A DNA stretch of 42,609 nt from RGIG8700 sp964568815 (GCA_964568815.1 CAZMRY010000002.1:1-42609), one strand, 5' to 3'; shown: positions 24,793-33,547, numbered from the stretch's first letter. Notes: generated by a model not told the origin, from the sequence alone. A program made the numbers and translations.

Positions 24793-26100
24793 ATGAGCAA
24801 TTACTTACATAAGGACATTGAAACAATGCCTAGAGAAGAAATTGAAAAGCTTCAAAGTGAAAGACTTGTTAAACAAGTTAAAAGAATGTATGATAATGTT
24901 GAACTTTTCAGAAACAGAATGAATGAAGCAGGTCTTGCACCTGATGATGTTAAAGGAATTGAAGATTTACATAAACTTCCTTTTTCATACAAACAGGATT
25001 TGCGTGATTATTATCCATACGGATTATTTGCAGTACCAACCAAGGATATTGTAAGAGTGCACGCATCAAGTGGAACAACAGGTAAAAAAATTGTTGTAGG
25101 CTATACTGAAAACGATTTGACTATGTGGGGCGACTGTGTTGCAAGAATGATGACAGCTATCGGACTTGGAAAAGATGATTTTGTTCAGGTTTCATATGGC
25201 TATGGTTTATTTACAGGCGGTCTTGGTGCACACGCAGGTGCTGAGGCTATCGGTGCGACAGTTATACCAACATCAAGCGGAAATACTCAGATGCAGGTGC
25301 AGACGATGGTTGACTTTGGAAGTACTGCTCTTTGCTGTACACCATCTTATGCTATGTATCTTGGCGAATATATTGCTGAAACAGGTAATAAAGACAATAT
25401 AAAACTTAAAGCTGGTATTTTCGGTGCTGAACCATGGACTGAAGATATGAGAGCAGCGATAGAAGAAAAACTTAACTGTAAAGCTTATGACATTTACGGT
25501 TTATCTGAAATTATGGGTCCGGGTGTTTCTTGTGAATGTGAATATCAGTGCGGTATGCATGTATGGGAAGACCATTTCATTCCTGAAATCATCGATCCTG
25601 ACACAGGTGAAGTATTGCCGGCAGGTGAAAGCGGAGAACTTGTATTTACTACAATCACAAAAGAAGGTTTCCCGCTTATCAGATACAGAACAAAAGATAT
25701 CTGTTCACTTAATTACGAAAAATGTAAGTGCGGCAGAACGCATGTTAGAATGAGAAAGCCTACCGGCAGAAGTGATGATATGCTTATTATCAGAGGTGTA
25801 AATGTATTCCCATCACAGATTGAAGAAGTTTTACTTAAGGTTGGCGAAGGAATTACTCCTAACTATCAGATTGTTGTTGACAGGGTTAACAACACAGATA
25901 CTCTTGATGTTTATGTTGAGATGACAGAAGAATTATTCTCTGATGAAATCAAAGGTATTGAAAAGATAGAAAAGAAAATAACAGAAGAACTTCGTTCAAT
26001 GCTTGGTATAGGTGCAAAAGTTCACCTTGTTAACCCTAAATCAATTGCACGAAGCGAAGGTAAGGCAAAAAGAGTTATAGATAACAGAAAGTTAAGTTAA
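24793..26100 (+). CDS. Phenylacetate-CoA ligase family protein (PaaK-like)
   Basis: This is an adenylate-forming acid-CoA ligase of about 435 aa. The AMP-binding motif is SSGTTGKKIVVGYT, with later YGLSEIMGPG, a cysteine-containing stretch (CECEYQCGMHVWED), YRTKDIC and the hinge GRSDDMLIIRGVNVFPSQIEE. In anaerobes this family sits with indolepyruvate:ferredoxin oxidoreductase and an ACT-domain protein and is thought to handle aryl acids from aromatic amino acids. Only the ACT partner is present here. The start at 24793 has GGAGG 7 nt upstream. The ATG at 24787 abuts that site. The substrate is not determined. Confidence 0.88.
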   Translation: MSNYLHKDIETMPREEIEKLQSERLVKQVKRMYDNVELFRNRMNEAGLAPDDVKGIEDLHKLPFSYKQDLRDYYPYGLFAVPTKDIVRVHASSGTTGKKIVVGYTENDLTMWGDCVARMMTAIGLGKDDFVQVSYGYGLFTGGLGAHAGAEAIGATVIPTSSGNTQMQVQTMVDFGSTALCCTPSYAMYLGEYIAETGNKDNIKLKAGIFGAEPWTEDMRAAIEEKLNCKAYDIYGLSEIMGPGVSCECEYQCGMHVWEDHFIPEIIDPDTGEVLPAGESGELVFTTITKEGFPLIRYRTKDICSLNYEKCKCGRTHVRMRKPTGRSDDMLIIRGVNVFPSQIEEVLLKVGEGITPNYQIVVDRVNNTDTLDVYVEMTEELFSDEIKGIEKIEKKITEELRSMLGIGAKVHLVNPKSIARSEGKAKRVIDNRKLS

Positions 26101-26112
26101 GGAGGAGTTAAT

Positions 26113-26499
26113 ATGAAATTAAAACAGCTTTCAATTTTCCTTGAAAATAAGACAGGACGACTTGCTGCAGCTCTTGATTTGCTTGGAAAGAACAATATTA
26201 ATCTTAGTGCATTTTCTTTGGCAGACACAACAGAGTTTGGTATTGCCAGAATGATTGTTAATGACGAAGAGAAGGCTAAAAAAGTTTTCAGTGATGCAGG
26301 TATTGTTGTTAAAGTGGTAGAAGTTTTCGCTGCTCATGTTGAAGATGAACCTGGTGCTCTTGTAGAACTCCTTAAAAAGCTTTCTGATGGCGGTGTTGCT
26401 GTAGAATATATGTATGCTTTTTATGGTAAAGGTTCAGATGAAGCTTTAATGGTATTTAAAGTTGATGATATTGCTAAAGCAGAAGAAATAGTAAAATAA
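26113..26499 (+). CDS. Tandem ACT-domain protein
   Basis: This 128-aa protein consists of two ACT domains. The first begins LKQLSIFLENKTGRLAAALDLLGKNNI and the second at about residue 70 with VEVFAAHVEDEPGALVELLKKL. ACT domains bind amino acids and regulate enzymes or transcription. The family partner of PaaK-like ligases is assumed to sense an aromatic amino acid, but no direct proof is visible. It follows paaK by 12 bp with a GGAGGAG site and ends just before a bidirectional terminator shared with lexA. Confidence 0.88.
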   Translation: MKLKQLSIFLENKTGRLAAALDLLGKNNINLSAFSLADTTEFGIARMIVNDEEKAKKVFSDAGIVVKVVEVFAAHVEDEPGALVELLKKLSDGGVAVEYMYAFYGKGSDEALMVFKVDDIAKAEEIVK

Positions 26500-26503
26500 T
26501 AGT

Positions 26504-26532
26504 AAAAACCGATACAATTCGTATCGGTTTTT
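26504..26532. terminator. Bidirectional intrinsic terminator between the ACT gene and lexA
   Basis: AAAAACCGATAC (26504-26515) and GTATCGGTTTTT (26521-26532) form a perfect 12-bp inverted repeat with a 5-nt loop. It gives a T-run on both strands and serves both converging genes. The lexA stop codon starts within the stem's T-run. Confidence 0.92.
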
Positions 26533-27115
26533 AAAATTTTCTGATAAGTCCAATAACTGTGCCGAGTATTGTAAGATGTTCAGGATATATTGGTTCGTAT
26601 ATTGGATTTTCAGGCAATAAGTATACTGAATTTTGTGTTTTAATCAATCGTTTAACCGTTGCAGAATCATCAATTAATGCTACAACTATTGCGTTGTTTT
26701 CTGCATCACTTTGTTTTTTTACTATAACAATATCACCACTGTTAATTCCGGCATTTATCATTGAGTCACCTGAAACATTAAGCATAAACAAGTCATCGCC
26801 TGAACCAAAATGAGATGGCAGAGGATAATATTCTTCTATACTTTCGTACGCAAATATTGGATTTCCTGCAGTTATTGTGCCTATTAAGGGTACAGAACTA
26901 TAATTGATATCTTTAACAGGTTTTATAGTTCTTTGTTTATTTTTATCACTTTTAAGATAACCTTTTTCTCTTAAAAGTTTTAAATGCTGATATACAGTTG
27001 CAGGGGATTTTAATCCAGCTTCATTACAAATTTCACGAACTGTAGGAGAGTGACCGTTTTGTTCGATGTATTTAGTTATAATGTTAAGTATAATTTCCTG
27101 TTTCTTCGTCATCAT
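26531..27115 (-). CDS. lexA: LexA SOS repressor
   Basis: LexA represses DNA damage genes and cleaves itself when RecA is activated. The N-terminal winged helix spans about 5-65, with PTVREICNEAGLKSPATVYQHLKLL as its recognition region (read PTVREICNEAGLKS then PATVYQHLKLL). The autocleavage site is A83-G84 in TITAGNP. The Ser-Lys dyad is S118 (SGDSM) and K155 (SATVKRL). The length of 194 aa is normal. The start is ATG 27115 or 27112, with AGGTGA 5 nt upstream. I see no clear CGAAC-N4-GTTCG or GAAC-N4-GTTC box upstream, so autoregulation is not evident from sequence. Confidence 0.95.
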   Translation of the reverse strand: MMTKKQEIILNIITKYIEQNGHSPTVREICNEAGLKSPATVYQHLKLLREKGYLKSDKNKQRTIKPVKDINYSSVPLIGTITAGNPIFAYESIEEYYPLPSHFGSGDDLFMLNVSGDSMINAGINSGDIVIVKKQSDAENNAIVVALIDDSATVKRLIKTQNSVYLLPENPIYEPIYPEHLTILGTVIGLIRKF

Positions 27116-27132
27116 AATTATCACCTGGTTAC

Positions 27133-27161
27133 ATTATATAATATAAATCGAAAATTTGCAA
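27133..27161 (-). promoter_or_regulatory. Predicted lexA promoter
   Basis: On the minus strand, TTGCAA (27156-27161), a 17-bp spacer and TATAAT (27133-27138). It lies back to back with the divergent esterase promoter. The two -35 boxes are separated by 6 bp, so one bound protein could affect both. Confidence 0.65.
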
Positions 27162-27167
27162 ATAAAG

Positions 27168-27196
27168 TTGAAAACAAGCGTAAATTATGTTATAAT
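27168..27196 (+). promoter_or_regulatory. Predicted promoter of the esterase-HD-dehydrogenase-icd run
   Basis: TTGAAA (27168-27173), a 17-bp spacer and TATAAT (27191-27196) with TG one base upstream of the -10. A GGAGG site and the ATG follow about 20 bp later. Confidence 0.7.
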
Positions 27197-27226
27197 ACAT
27201 AAAAAAAATTATAGGAGGCGACAAAT

Positions 27227-28048
27227 ATGTGTGATACATTTAAATTATGGGAAAACACTCCAGGTATGTGTGAAGAATTACCTGTTATTGAATATTATAA
27301 ACCTGATGTATTAAAAAGCGATGCAGCTGTTATTATTTTCCCTGGTGGAGGGTATTCCCACAGAGCAAAGCACGAAGGTGAAGGATATGCAAAATTTTTA
27401 AATGAACACGGAATATCTGCTTTTGTTGTTCAATACAGAGTTTCTCCTCACAGATTTCCGCTTGAACTTTTAGATGCCAGAAGAAGCATCAGATATGTAA
27501 GATATTATGCTGATAAGTTTGGAATAGATAAAAATAAAGTGTGCGTTATGGGTTCTTCTGCAGGCGGTCACTTAGCTGCTTTTGTTTCTACATACACACA
27601 GCCTATAAATTTTGAAGATGTTGACGAGATTGATAAAGAGAATTTTATTCCTGATAAACAAATACTTTGTTATCCGGTAATTTTACTTGGAAACAAAAAT
27701 ATTGCTAATGTTCCGTCTGGAAAAAATCTTCTTGGAGAAAATTATCCTGATTTATGGGAAGAGTGTTCTCCTAATCTTATTGCAAATGAATTAACACCTG
27801 ATGCATTCATTTGGCACACATTTGAAGATGGGGCGGTTAATGTAATTAACAGTCTTGAATATGCTAAAAAGCTCAGAGAACTTAATAAAAAGGCTGAAAT
27901 ACATATTTTCCCTGAGGGACCGCACGGTTTAGGACTTTCAACTCAAAACCCTGATTTAGATGAACGAGCAAATGTAACGAGAGCTCATATTTCTCAGTGG
28001 TCAGGTCTGTTGATCAACTGGTTTAAATATATTAATTATTTGAAATAG
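27227..28048 (+). CDS. Alpha/beta hydrolase (BD-FAE/acetyl-xylan esterase-like)
   Basis: This is a cytoplasmic serine esterase of 273 aa with no signal peptide. The oxyanion motif is FPGGGYSHRA. The nucleophile elbow is GSSAGG with Ser111. An Asp in the later HTFEDGAVNV and the His in GPHGLGLS complete a plausible triad. Such enzymes often remove acetyl groups from short xylo-oligosaccharides taken up by the cell, but no sugar genes lie nearby, so the substrate is open. A GGAGGCG site precedes the ATG. Confidence 0.85.
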   Translation: MCDTFKLWENTPGMCEELPVIEYYKPDVLKSDAAVIIFPGGGYSHRAKHEGEGYAKFLNEHGISAFVVQYRVSPHRFPLELLDARRSIRYVRYYADKFGIDKNKVCVMGSSAGGHLAAFVSTYTQPINFEDVDEIDKENFIPDKQILCYPVILLGNKNIANVPSGKNLLGENYPDLWEECSPNLIANELTPDAFIWHTFEDGAVNVINSLEYAKKLRELNKKAEIHIFPEGPHGLGLSTQNPDLDERANVTRAHISQWSGLLINWFKYINYLK

Positions 28049-28057
28049 AGGTGTTTT

Positions 28058-29257
28058 ATGTTAAAACCATCATTAATTGAACTTATACATAAGGGAACGC
28101 TTATTCAAAGATGGAATGACCATATCCGTCCTTTTACAGGTTTTACTGAAATTGATAAGCAGGCACATAAAATTTTCTACGCATATGTACTGGCTAAATC
28201 AAATGAGGATTGCGGTGGAGAGGTGGATATGTGTAAACTCATTGAAGGTCTTATTTTTGAGTATATACACAGAATTATTCTTACGGATATAAAACCACCT
28301 ATATACCATAAACTCATTGCTGAAAAGGGAAATGAAATCAACAAATGGGTTATTGAGCAGACAATTGGTGAAATGCAGGATATTAACGAAGATTTTGCTC
28401 AGCGTATGGTTATGTACTTTTCTGATGATAATTACAGTAAACAGGAAAAAATAATTATCAAATTTGCTCATTATCTTGCAACAAGATGGGAATTTGATGT
28501 TATATATCCTTTTAATAAAACGATGTATAACATCGAAAATACAAAAACTGAGGTTGAAAATTCTCTTTCAAACTGTCCGTGGTTTCCAGGCAAGCAGGAG
28601 ATATACCAGAACCCCAAAATTTTAAATTTTGTTAACCTTATTGGAAGACTGAGATTTCAGCAGAGATGGACTGCAACAGCGAGAATTCCACAAACATCAG
28701 TTATAGGTCACACTCTTGTGGTAGCTTTTCTTTCATATTTCTTTAGTGTAAGCAAAGGTTATAGCAAAAAAAGGTGCGAAAATAACTTTTTTGGCGGATT
28801 ATTTCACGATTTACCTGAAGTTCTTACACGCGACATAATTTCTCCTGTTAAACGAGGAATTGAAGGTCTTGATGAGTTGATAAAGGGTATTGAAGTTTCA
28901 CAGCTGGAGGAAATTGTTTATCCACTTATACCTGCTCACTGGAGTACAGATATTGACTATTATACTGATGATGAATTTGATTCTAAAATTAAAGTAGAAG
29001 ATAAAATAATCAAAGTCACCACTGAAGAAATTACAAAAAAATATGATGAGGATAAATTCTGTCCTATTGATGGACAGATAATAAGAATTTGCGATCATAT
29101 TTCTGCATATCTTGAAGCTTATCTTTCAGTAATGAATGGTGTTGAAGCTGATTCTCTTAAACATTCTATGCAAACACTTTATCAGATATATGAAAACAAA
29201 GTTCTTGACGGAATCGATTTCAGTAAGTACTTTGAATTCTTTTTTCCACACAGATAA
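28058..29257 (+). CDS. Tandem HD-domain protein, YfbR-like 5'-deoxynucleotidase family
   Basis: The C-terminal half (about 190-399) resembles YfbR, the HD-fold 5'-deoxynucleotidase. It has H218, H250-D251 in LFHDLPEVLTRDIISPVK, and D346 in RICDHISAYLEAY, then a closing KYFEFFFP. The N-terminal half looks like a degenerate copy: RWNDHIRPFTGF echoes RWTATARIP, and LIFEYIHRIILTDIKPPI echoes the HD block but lacks the HD pair. Each copy is about 190 aa. This gives one active domain and one probable pseudo-domain. The start is ATG with GAGGTG upstream, 10 bp after the esterase gene. The nucleotide substrate is inferred from family. Confidence 0.78.
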   Translation: MLKPSLIELIHKGTLIQRWNDHIRPFTGFTEIDKQAHKIFYAYVLAKSNEDCGGEVDMCKLIEGLIFEYIHRIILTDIKPPIYHKLIAEKGNEINKWVIEQTIGEMQDINEDFAQRMVMYFSDDNYSKQEKIIIKFAHYLATRWEFDVIYPFNKTMYNIENTKTEVENSLSNCPWFPGKQEIYQNPKILNFVNLIGRLRFQQRWTATARIPQTSVIGHTLVVAFLSYFFSVSKGYSKKRCENNFFGGLFHDLPEVLTRDIISPVKRGIEGLDELIKGIEVSQLEEIVYPLIPAHWSTDIDYYTDDEFDSKIKVEDKIIKVTTEEITKKYDEDKFCPIDGQIIRICDHISAYLEAYLSVMNGVEADSLKHSMQTLYQIYENKVLDGIDFSKYFEFFFPHR

Positions 29258-29269
29258 CAGGAGTTAAAT

Positions 29270-30217
29270 ATGAAAATTACAATTTTAGACAGAAACACAG
29301 TTACAATAGGAGATATTGATTTTTCACCGCTTGATAATCTTGGTGATGTTGTATACTATGATGCAGCAGAACATTCTGAAGTTGCAGAACTCATTGGAAA
29401 TTCTGATGCTGTTATTTGCAACAAAGCAAAAATAACTGCTGATGTTATTGATAAATGTCCAAACCTAAAATATATCGGCTTATTTGCAACAGGGTATAAT
29501 AATATTGACATAGAATATGCAGCAAAAAAAGGCATTGTTGTTTGTAATGCACCGGGGTATTCAAGAGATTCAGTAGTTCAGCATGTTTTCGCATTGTTAT
29601 TTCAGATAGCAGGCAGTATTAACAGATATGACACTTTCGTAAAAGATGGAAACTGGACCTTAAGTCCGCTGTTTTCATGTTTTCCTTTTCCAATAATTGA
29701 ACTTGCAGGCAAAACTATGGGTATTATTGGCTATGGTGATATTGGTAAGAAGGTTGCCACGGTTGCAAAGGCACTTGGTATGAATGTAGTAATATCAACC
29801 AGAAGAAAACCTGACTACTGCGAATTTGAAGTTTTATCAAAAGAAGAGCTGTTTGCTGTTGCTGATGTTATAAGTCTTAACTGCCCGCTTACTAAAGATA
29901 CCGAAAAGATGATAAATAAACAAACATTATCTCTTATGAAGAAGAATGCAATTTTAATTAATACATCAAGAGGTGGTGTGATAGATGAAAACGCACTTTG
30001 TGAGGCATTAAACAATGAAACTATTTTTGCAGCAGGACTTGATGTTTTAACAGAAGAACCGATGAGTAAAGATTGTCCTTTAATAAATGCCAAAAATTGC
30101 ATTATAACACCTCATACTGCATGGGCGTCAGCAGAGGCAAGGAAACGACTCGTTCTTCTTGTGGCTGAAAATCTTAATTCATTTATAAAAGGAAAAATAA
30201 TAAATAAAGTAAATTAA
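29270..30217 (+). CDS. D-isomer-specific 2-hydroxyacid dehydrogenase
   Basis: This is a 315-aa NAD(P)-dependent enzyme that reduces a 2-keto acid to the D-2-hydroxy acid. The Rossmann motif is GIIGYGDIGKKVA. The catalytic Arg is in NTSRGGVIDE, followed by the Glu in DVLTEEP and the His in TPHTAWAS. Features such as PGYSRDSVVQHVF and the sequence order are closest to glycerate/hydroxypyruvate reductases, but substrate cannot be fixed. It lies 13 bp after the HD gene and 20 bp before icd. Confidence 0.87.
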   Translation: MKITILDRNTVTIGDIDFSPLDNLGDVVYYDAAEHSEVAELIGNSDAVICNKAKITADVIDKCPNLKYIGLFATGYNNIDIEYAAKKGIVVCNAPGYSRDSVVQHVFALLFQIAGSINRYDTFVKDGNWTLSPLFSCFPFPIIELAGKTMGIIGYGDIGKKVATVAKALGMNVVISTRRKPDYCEFEVLSKEELFAVADVISLNCPLTKDTEKMINKQTLSLMKKNAILINTSRGGVIDENALCEALNNETIFAAGLDVLTEEPMSKDCPLINAKNCIITPHTAWASAEARKRLVLLVAENLNSFIKGKIINKVN

Positions 30218-30237
30218 TCAGAGAAAGGATTATTAAA

Positions 30238-31452
30238 ATGAGCGGTAAAATTAAAATGACAACTCCATTAGTTGAAATGGATGGAGACGAAATGACCAGA
30301 ATTATATGGAGGATGATTAAGGATATAATATTAATTCCTCATATTGATTTAAAAACTGAATACTATGATTTAGGACTTGTCCACAGAAATGAAACTGATG
30401 ATAAAGTTACATTTGAAAGTGCTGAGGCTACTAAAAAATATGGTGTTGCAGTAAAATGTGCTACAATCACACCAAATGCTGCAAGAATGCCTGAGTACAA
30501 TCTTAAAGAAATGTGGAAATCACCAAATGGCACTATAAGGGCTATTCTTGATGGAACAGTTTTCAGAACACCTATTCTGGTGAAAGGTATTACTCCTTAT
30601 ATCCCTACATGGACAAAACCAATTACTATTGCCCGTCATGCTTATGGCGATGTATATAAAAATGTTGAGATGAAGGTGGAAAGAGGTTCTAAGGCTGAGC
30701 TTGTTTGTACTGACAAAAATGGTAATGTTTCAAAAGAATTAATATATGATTTTTCAGACTCAGACGGTATAATTCAGGGACTTCACAATAAAGAAACTTC
30801 AATTGCAAGTTTCGCAAGAGCATGTTTTAACTTTGCTATTGATACAAAACAGGATTTGTGGTTTGCAACCAAAGATACTATTTCTAAAAAGTATGACCAT
30901 ACTTTTAAAGATATATTTGCTGAAATCTTTGAAAATGAGTATAAAGCAAAGTTTGATGAACTTGGTATAGAATATTTCTATACTTTGATAGACGATGCTG
31001 TGGCGAGAGTTGTTCGTTCAAATGGCGGATATATCTGGGCTTGTAAAAATTATGATGGTGATGTTATGTCAGATATGGTAGCAACAGCTTACGGTTCACT
31101 TGCTATGATGACATCAGTTCTTGTTTCACCTGACGGTGTATATGAATATGAAGCTGCACATGGAACTGTTCAGAGACATTACTATAAGCACCTTAAAGGT
31201 GAAAAAACCTCAACCAACTCTGTTGCTACTCTTTTTGCATGGACAGGCGCTTTAAGAAAAAGGGGAGAGCTTGATAATCTTCCTGAGCTTATGAAGTTTG
31301 CTGATGATTTAGAAAAAGCAACCATTATGACAATAGAAAACGGTATTATGACAGGAGACCTTGCAGCACTTTCAACACTTGAAAACAAGCAGGTTGTTGA
31401 TACTGAAACTTTCCTTGTTGAGGTTAATAATACTCTTGAAAGTATTATGTAA
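30238..31452 (+). CDS. icd: NADP-dependent isocitrate dehydrogenase (eukaryotic-type)
   Basis: This enzyme oxidises isocitrate to 2-oxoglutarate and CO2, yielding NADPH. The 404-aa sequence fits the dimeric eukaryotic-like subfamily. It begins with MDGDEMTRIIWRMIKD, then has SPNGTIRAILDGTVFR for substrate binding, DDAVARVVRSNGGYIWACKNYDGDV for metal binding (read in two halves) and AAHGTVQRHYY. It ends the esterase-HD-dehydrogenase run and is followed by a nested hairpin. No other complete TCA enzyme is nearby, so its main role is probably 2-oxoglutarate and NADPH for glutamate synthesis. Confidence 0.95.
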   Translation: MSGKIKMTTPLVEMDGDEMTRIIWRMIKDIILIPHIDLKTEYYDLGLVHRNETDDKVTFESAEATKKYGVAVKCATITPNAARMPEYNLKEMWKSPNGTIRAILDGTVFRTPILVKGITPYIPTWTKPITIARHAYGDVYKNVEMKVERGSKAELVCTDKNGNVSKELIYDFSDSDGIIQGLHNKETSIASFARACFNFAIDTKQDLWFATKDTISKKYDHTFKDIFAEIFENEYKAKFDELGIEYFYTLIDDAVARVVRSNGGYIWACKNYDGDVMSDMVATAYGSLAMMTSVLVSPDGVYEYEAAHGTVQRHYYKHLKGEKTSTNSVATLFAWTGALRKRGELDNLPELMKFADDLEKATIMTIENGIMTGDLAALSTLENKQVVDTETFLVEVNNTLESIM

Positions 31453-31458
31453 TGAAAA

Positions 31459-31533
31459 AGCAGTAAGCATTTGCCGAGTGTCATAAAGAACACTCGGCAT
31501 CGATATAAATACTTTCTCTTTAAGCTTACTGCT
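31459..31533. terminator. Nested inverted repeats between converging icd and rqcH
   Basis: An outer 10-bp repeat, AGCAGTAAGC (31459-31468) / GCTTACTGCT (31524-31533), encloses an inner perfect 10-bp hairpin, TGCCGAGTGT (31472-31481) / ACACTCGGCA (31490-31499). On the minus strand the outer stem is followed by TTTTT, so it can serve rqcH. On the plus strand the U-tract is weak. Confidence 0.7.
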
Positions 31534-31535
31534 AT

Positions 31536-33212
31536 TTAAAATGTTACATATGTTGTATTGTAGTAATCATATATTACCATACCTGGCTTTGCACCTGATG
31601 GTTTTTTAACATTCTTTACTTCTGTGAAATCAACAGGCGTTTTTGCACCTGATTTAGCTTTTGAATTTGCCGCTGCAAGCTTTGCAGCTTCAATTATTAT
31701 TTTATCAGGTATTTCTTCATCTTGCTTTTTTACAATGATAACATGCGAACCGGGAATATTTTTTGTGTGAAGCCACATATCGTGGCTTCTTGCTATTTTT
31801 AGAGTAAGGTAATCATTTTGTCTGTTATTTTTACCAACATATACACGATATCCATCAATTTCAAATTCTTTTGGCTTGAAAGCTTCTGATTTTTGTTTCT
31901 TTTTCTTTTTGTTATCTGTGGCTGTTATATAGCCTTCTGTTGTAAATTCTTCTTTAATTTCAAGAATTTCCTGTATTGTTTCTGCTCTTGTTAACGCATC
32001 TGCAACAGATTCAAGATAGTTAAGTTCTTTTTCTGTAATTTTGATCTGTATTTCAGATTGGGCTTCTGTTGTTTTTGCTTTATTATATTTTTGAAAATAC
32101 TTCTGTGCATTCTGTGATGGCGATAATTCAGGTGAAAGTTTAATAGTAATTTCAGGATAATTTTTATCAAAATAGTTTAATACTTTTACTTCCGAGACAC
32201 CTTCTTTAATTTGATAAATATTTGCTGTTATAAGCTCGCCATATTGCTTGAAATTTTCTCTGTTTGCGGAATCTAGAAGCTGTTGCCTGAAAATTTTCAG
32301 TTTTTTATTACATCTGTCTATGTTGTTTGACAGAAGTTTTTCCAACTGATATGAAAAATTATTTAATTTCTGTTTGGTTGCTTTTTCAAAGTAATATTTC
32401 TCTATTGCTTCAGAAATTGTTTCAGTATATATAACATTGAGTTTTCCTTCATATTGCTTAATTTCTGTAGCTGAAAAATCTAGTGGTGAGGAGTCTGAAT
32501 TGTATATTACGCAAGGTTTGAAATTGTTTTTTCTTATATCATCAAAAACTGATGTCAGAGCATTGTTATAATTTGTTTTTTCTGCAATGTAACAGATTTC
32601 CCGTGCTGTTATTTTACCAATTCCATATATTTTAGATAAAATGTCATTTTCAGGATTGTCTGGATTTATAGATATATGATTTAAATCGCTCTCCAAAGGA
32701 TTAAGTTTGTCCTGCTTTTGAGGAAATGTGTATGTCAACATTGGAAGTATCTGTCTTACTGTGCTGGTCGAAATATCAATTCGCTTTATACTGTCTATTA
32801 CTTTGTTTTCGCTGTCTATAAGTATAATGTTACTGTATTTTCCCATAAGCTCAATAATAAGCTTTTTAGTTGTCAGATCTGCAAGTTCATCATAACCCTG
32901 CAATTCAAAAATTATAATTCGTTCAAAATCGTACTGGGATACTGAAATAATTTTATATGATAAAAGATGTTTTCTCAATAGCATACAAAACATAGGTGCA
33001 ACTTCCGGATTGTCAAATTTATTGTTTGTAAGATATATTCTTGGGAAATTTGGATTAGCACTTATGTGAAGCTTTGTATTTCCTTTTAATGTGCGAAGAG
33101 AAATGATGATTTCATCTTTTTGAGGTTGATGTATTTTATCAATTTTAGCATTTATTAATATTTCTTTTGCCTCGTTAACAAAACATTTAACTACAGATGC
33201 ATCAAAAGCCAT
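31536..33212 (-). CDS. rqcH: NFACT-family ribosome quality control protein RqcH
   Basis: RqcH binds stalled 50S-peptidyl-tRNA complexes and directs C-terminal alanine tailing for degradation. The N-terminal NFACT-N domain begins MAFDASVVKCFVNE. Helix-hairpin-helix and coiled-coil parts occupy about 180-430, and the C-terminal NFACT-R domain contains MWLHTKNIPGSHVIIVKK. The total is 558 aa, close to Bacillus RqcH (about 570). At the position of the functional Asp-Arg pair (about 97-98) this protein reads Glu-Arg (YDFERII), a conservative change. The older label is fibronectin-binding protein. AAGGAG precedes the start. It is a single gene unit. Confidence 0.92.
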   Translation of the reverse strand: MAFDASVVKCFVNEAKEILINAKIDKIHQPQKDEIIISLRTLKGNTKLHISANPNFPRIYLTNNKFDNPEVAPMFCMLLRKHLLSYKIISVSQYDFERIIIFELQGYDELADLTTKKLIIELMGKYSNIILIDSENKVIDSIKRIDISTSTVRQILPMLTYTFPQKQDKLNPLESDLNHISINPDNPENDILSKIYGIGKITAREICYIAEKTNYNNALTSVFDDIRKNNFKPCVIYNSDSSPLDFSATEIKQYEGKLNVIYTETISEAIEKYYFEKATKQKLNNFSYQLEKLLSNNIDRCNKKLKIFRQQLLDSANRENFKQYGELITANIYQIKEGVSEVKVLNYFDKNYPEITIKLSPELSPSQNAQKYFQKYNKAKTTEAQSEIQIKITEKELNYLESVADALTRAETIQEILEIKEEFTTEGYITATDNKKKKKQKSEAFKPKEFEIDGYRVYVGKNNRQNDYLTLKIARSHDMWLHTKNIPGSHVIIVKKQDEEIPDKIIIEAAKLAAANSKAKSGAKTPVDFTEVKNVKKPSGAKPGMVIYDYYNTTYVTF

Positions 33213-33299
33213 AATTTACTCCTTGAATTTTTTGTTTAGTATATCATTATCGTTAAATTTTGTAAAGTGAAAATATATATGAAAAAGATTAAAAATATA

Positions 33300-33327
33300 T
33301 TGAAAAATTCTAAATTTGTGATATACT
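33300..33327 (+). promoter_or_regulatory. Predicted promoter of the BFD-esterase-malic enzyme run
   Basis: TTGAAA (33300-33305), a 16-bp spacer and TATACT (33322-33327) with TG one base before the -10. A GGGGAG site follows at 33348-33353. Confidence 0.65.
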
Positions 33328-33360
33328 AATAGTATTGTTAATAGAGTGGGGAGATATTTT

Positions 33361-33546
33361 ATGAAAAGCGATACAGTATTATGCAGATGCTTCGGTATAA
33401 CATACGGAGAAATTGAAAAAGCTGTTAAAGACGGCGCGTCTACATATGATGAAGTCAGCGAAGCAACTCAGTGTGGTCAGGGCTGTGGCAGATGTGCTGC
33501 TGATATTGCCAAAATAGTAAAAGCTATACTCAAGGAGGCACAGTAA
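33361..33546 (+). CDS. BFD-like [2Fe-2S]-binding protein
   Basis: This small protein of 61 aa folds as the bacterioferritin-associated ferredoxin/NifU-like [2Fe-2S] domain. The cysteine pattern is CRC near the N-terminus and CGQGCGRC about 33 residues later, so the usual four ligands plus one extra Cys. Standing alone, it may carry electrons or iron, or be a partner subunit of an oxidoreductase. No partner is adjacent. I choose ATG 33361 because GGGGAG lies 7-8 nt upstream. The esterase gene starts 1 bp after its stop. Confidence 0.88.
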   Translation: MKSDTVLCRCFGITYGEIEKAVKDGASTYDEVSEATQCGQGCGRCAADIAKIVKAILKEAQ

Positions 33547-33547
33547 T

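Noticed and set aside
27116..27226. Possible LexA box between lexA and the esterase gene
   Set aside because: I found no CGAAC-N4-GTTCG or GAAC-N4-GTTC palindrome. The nearest, CGAAAATTTGC, is not symmetric.
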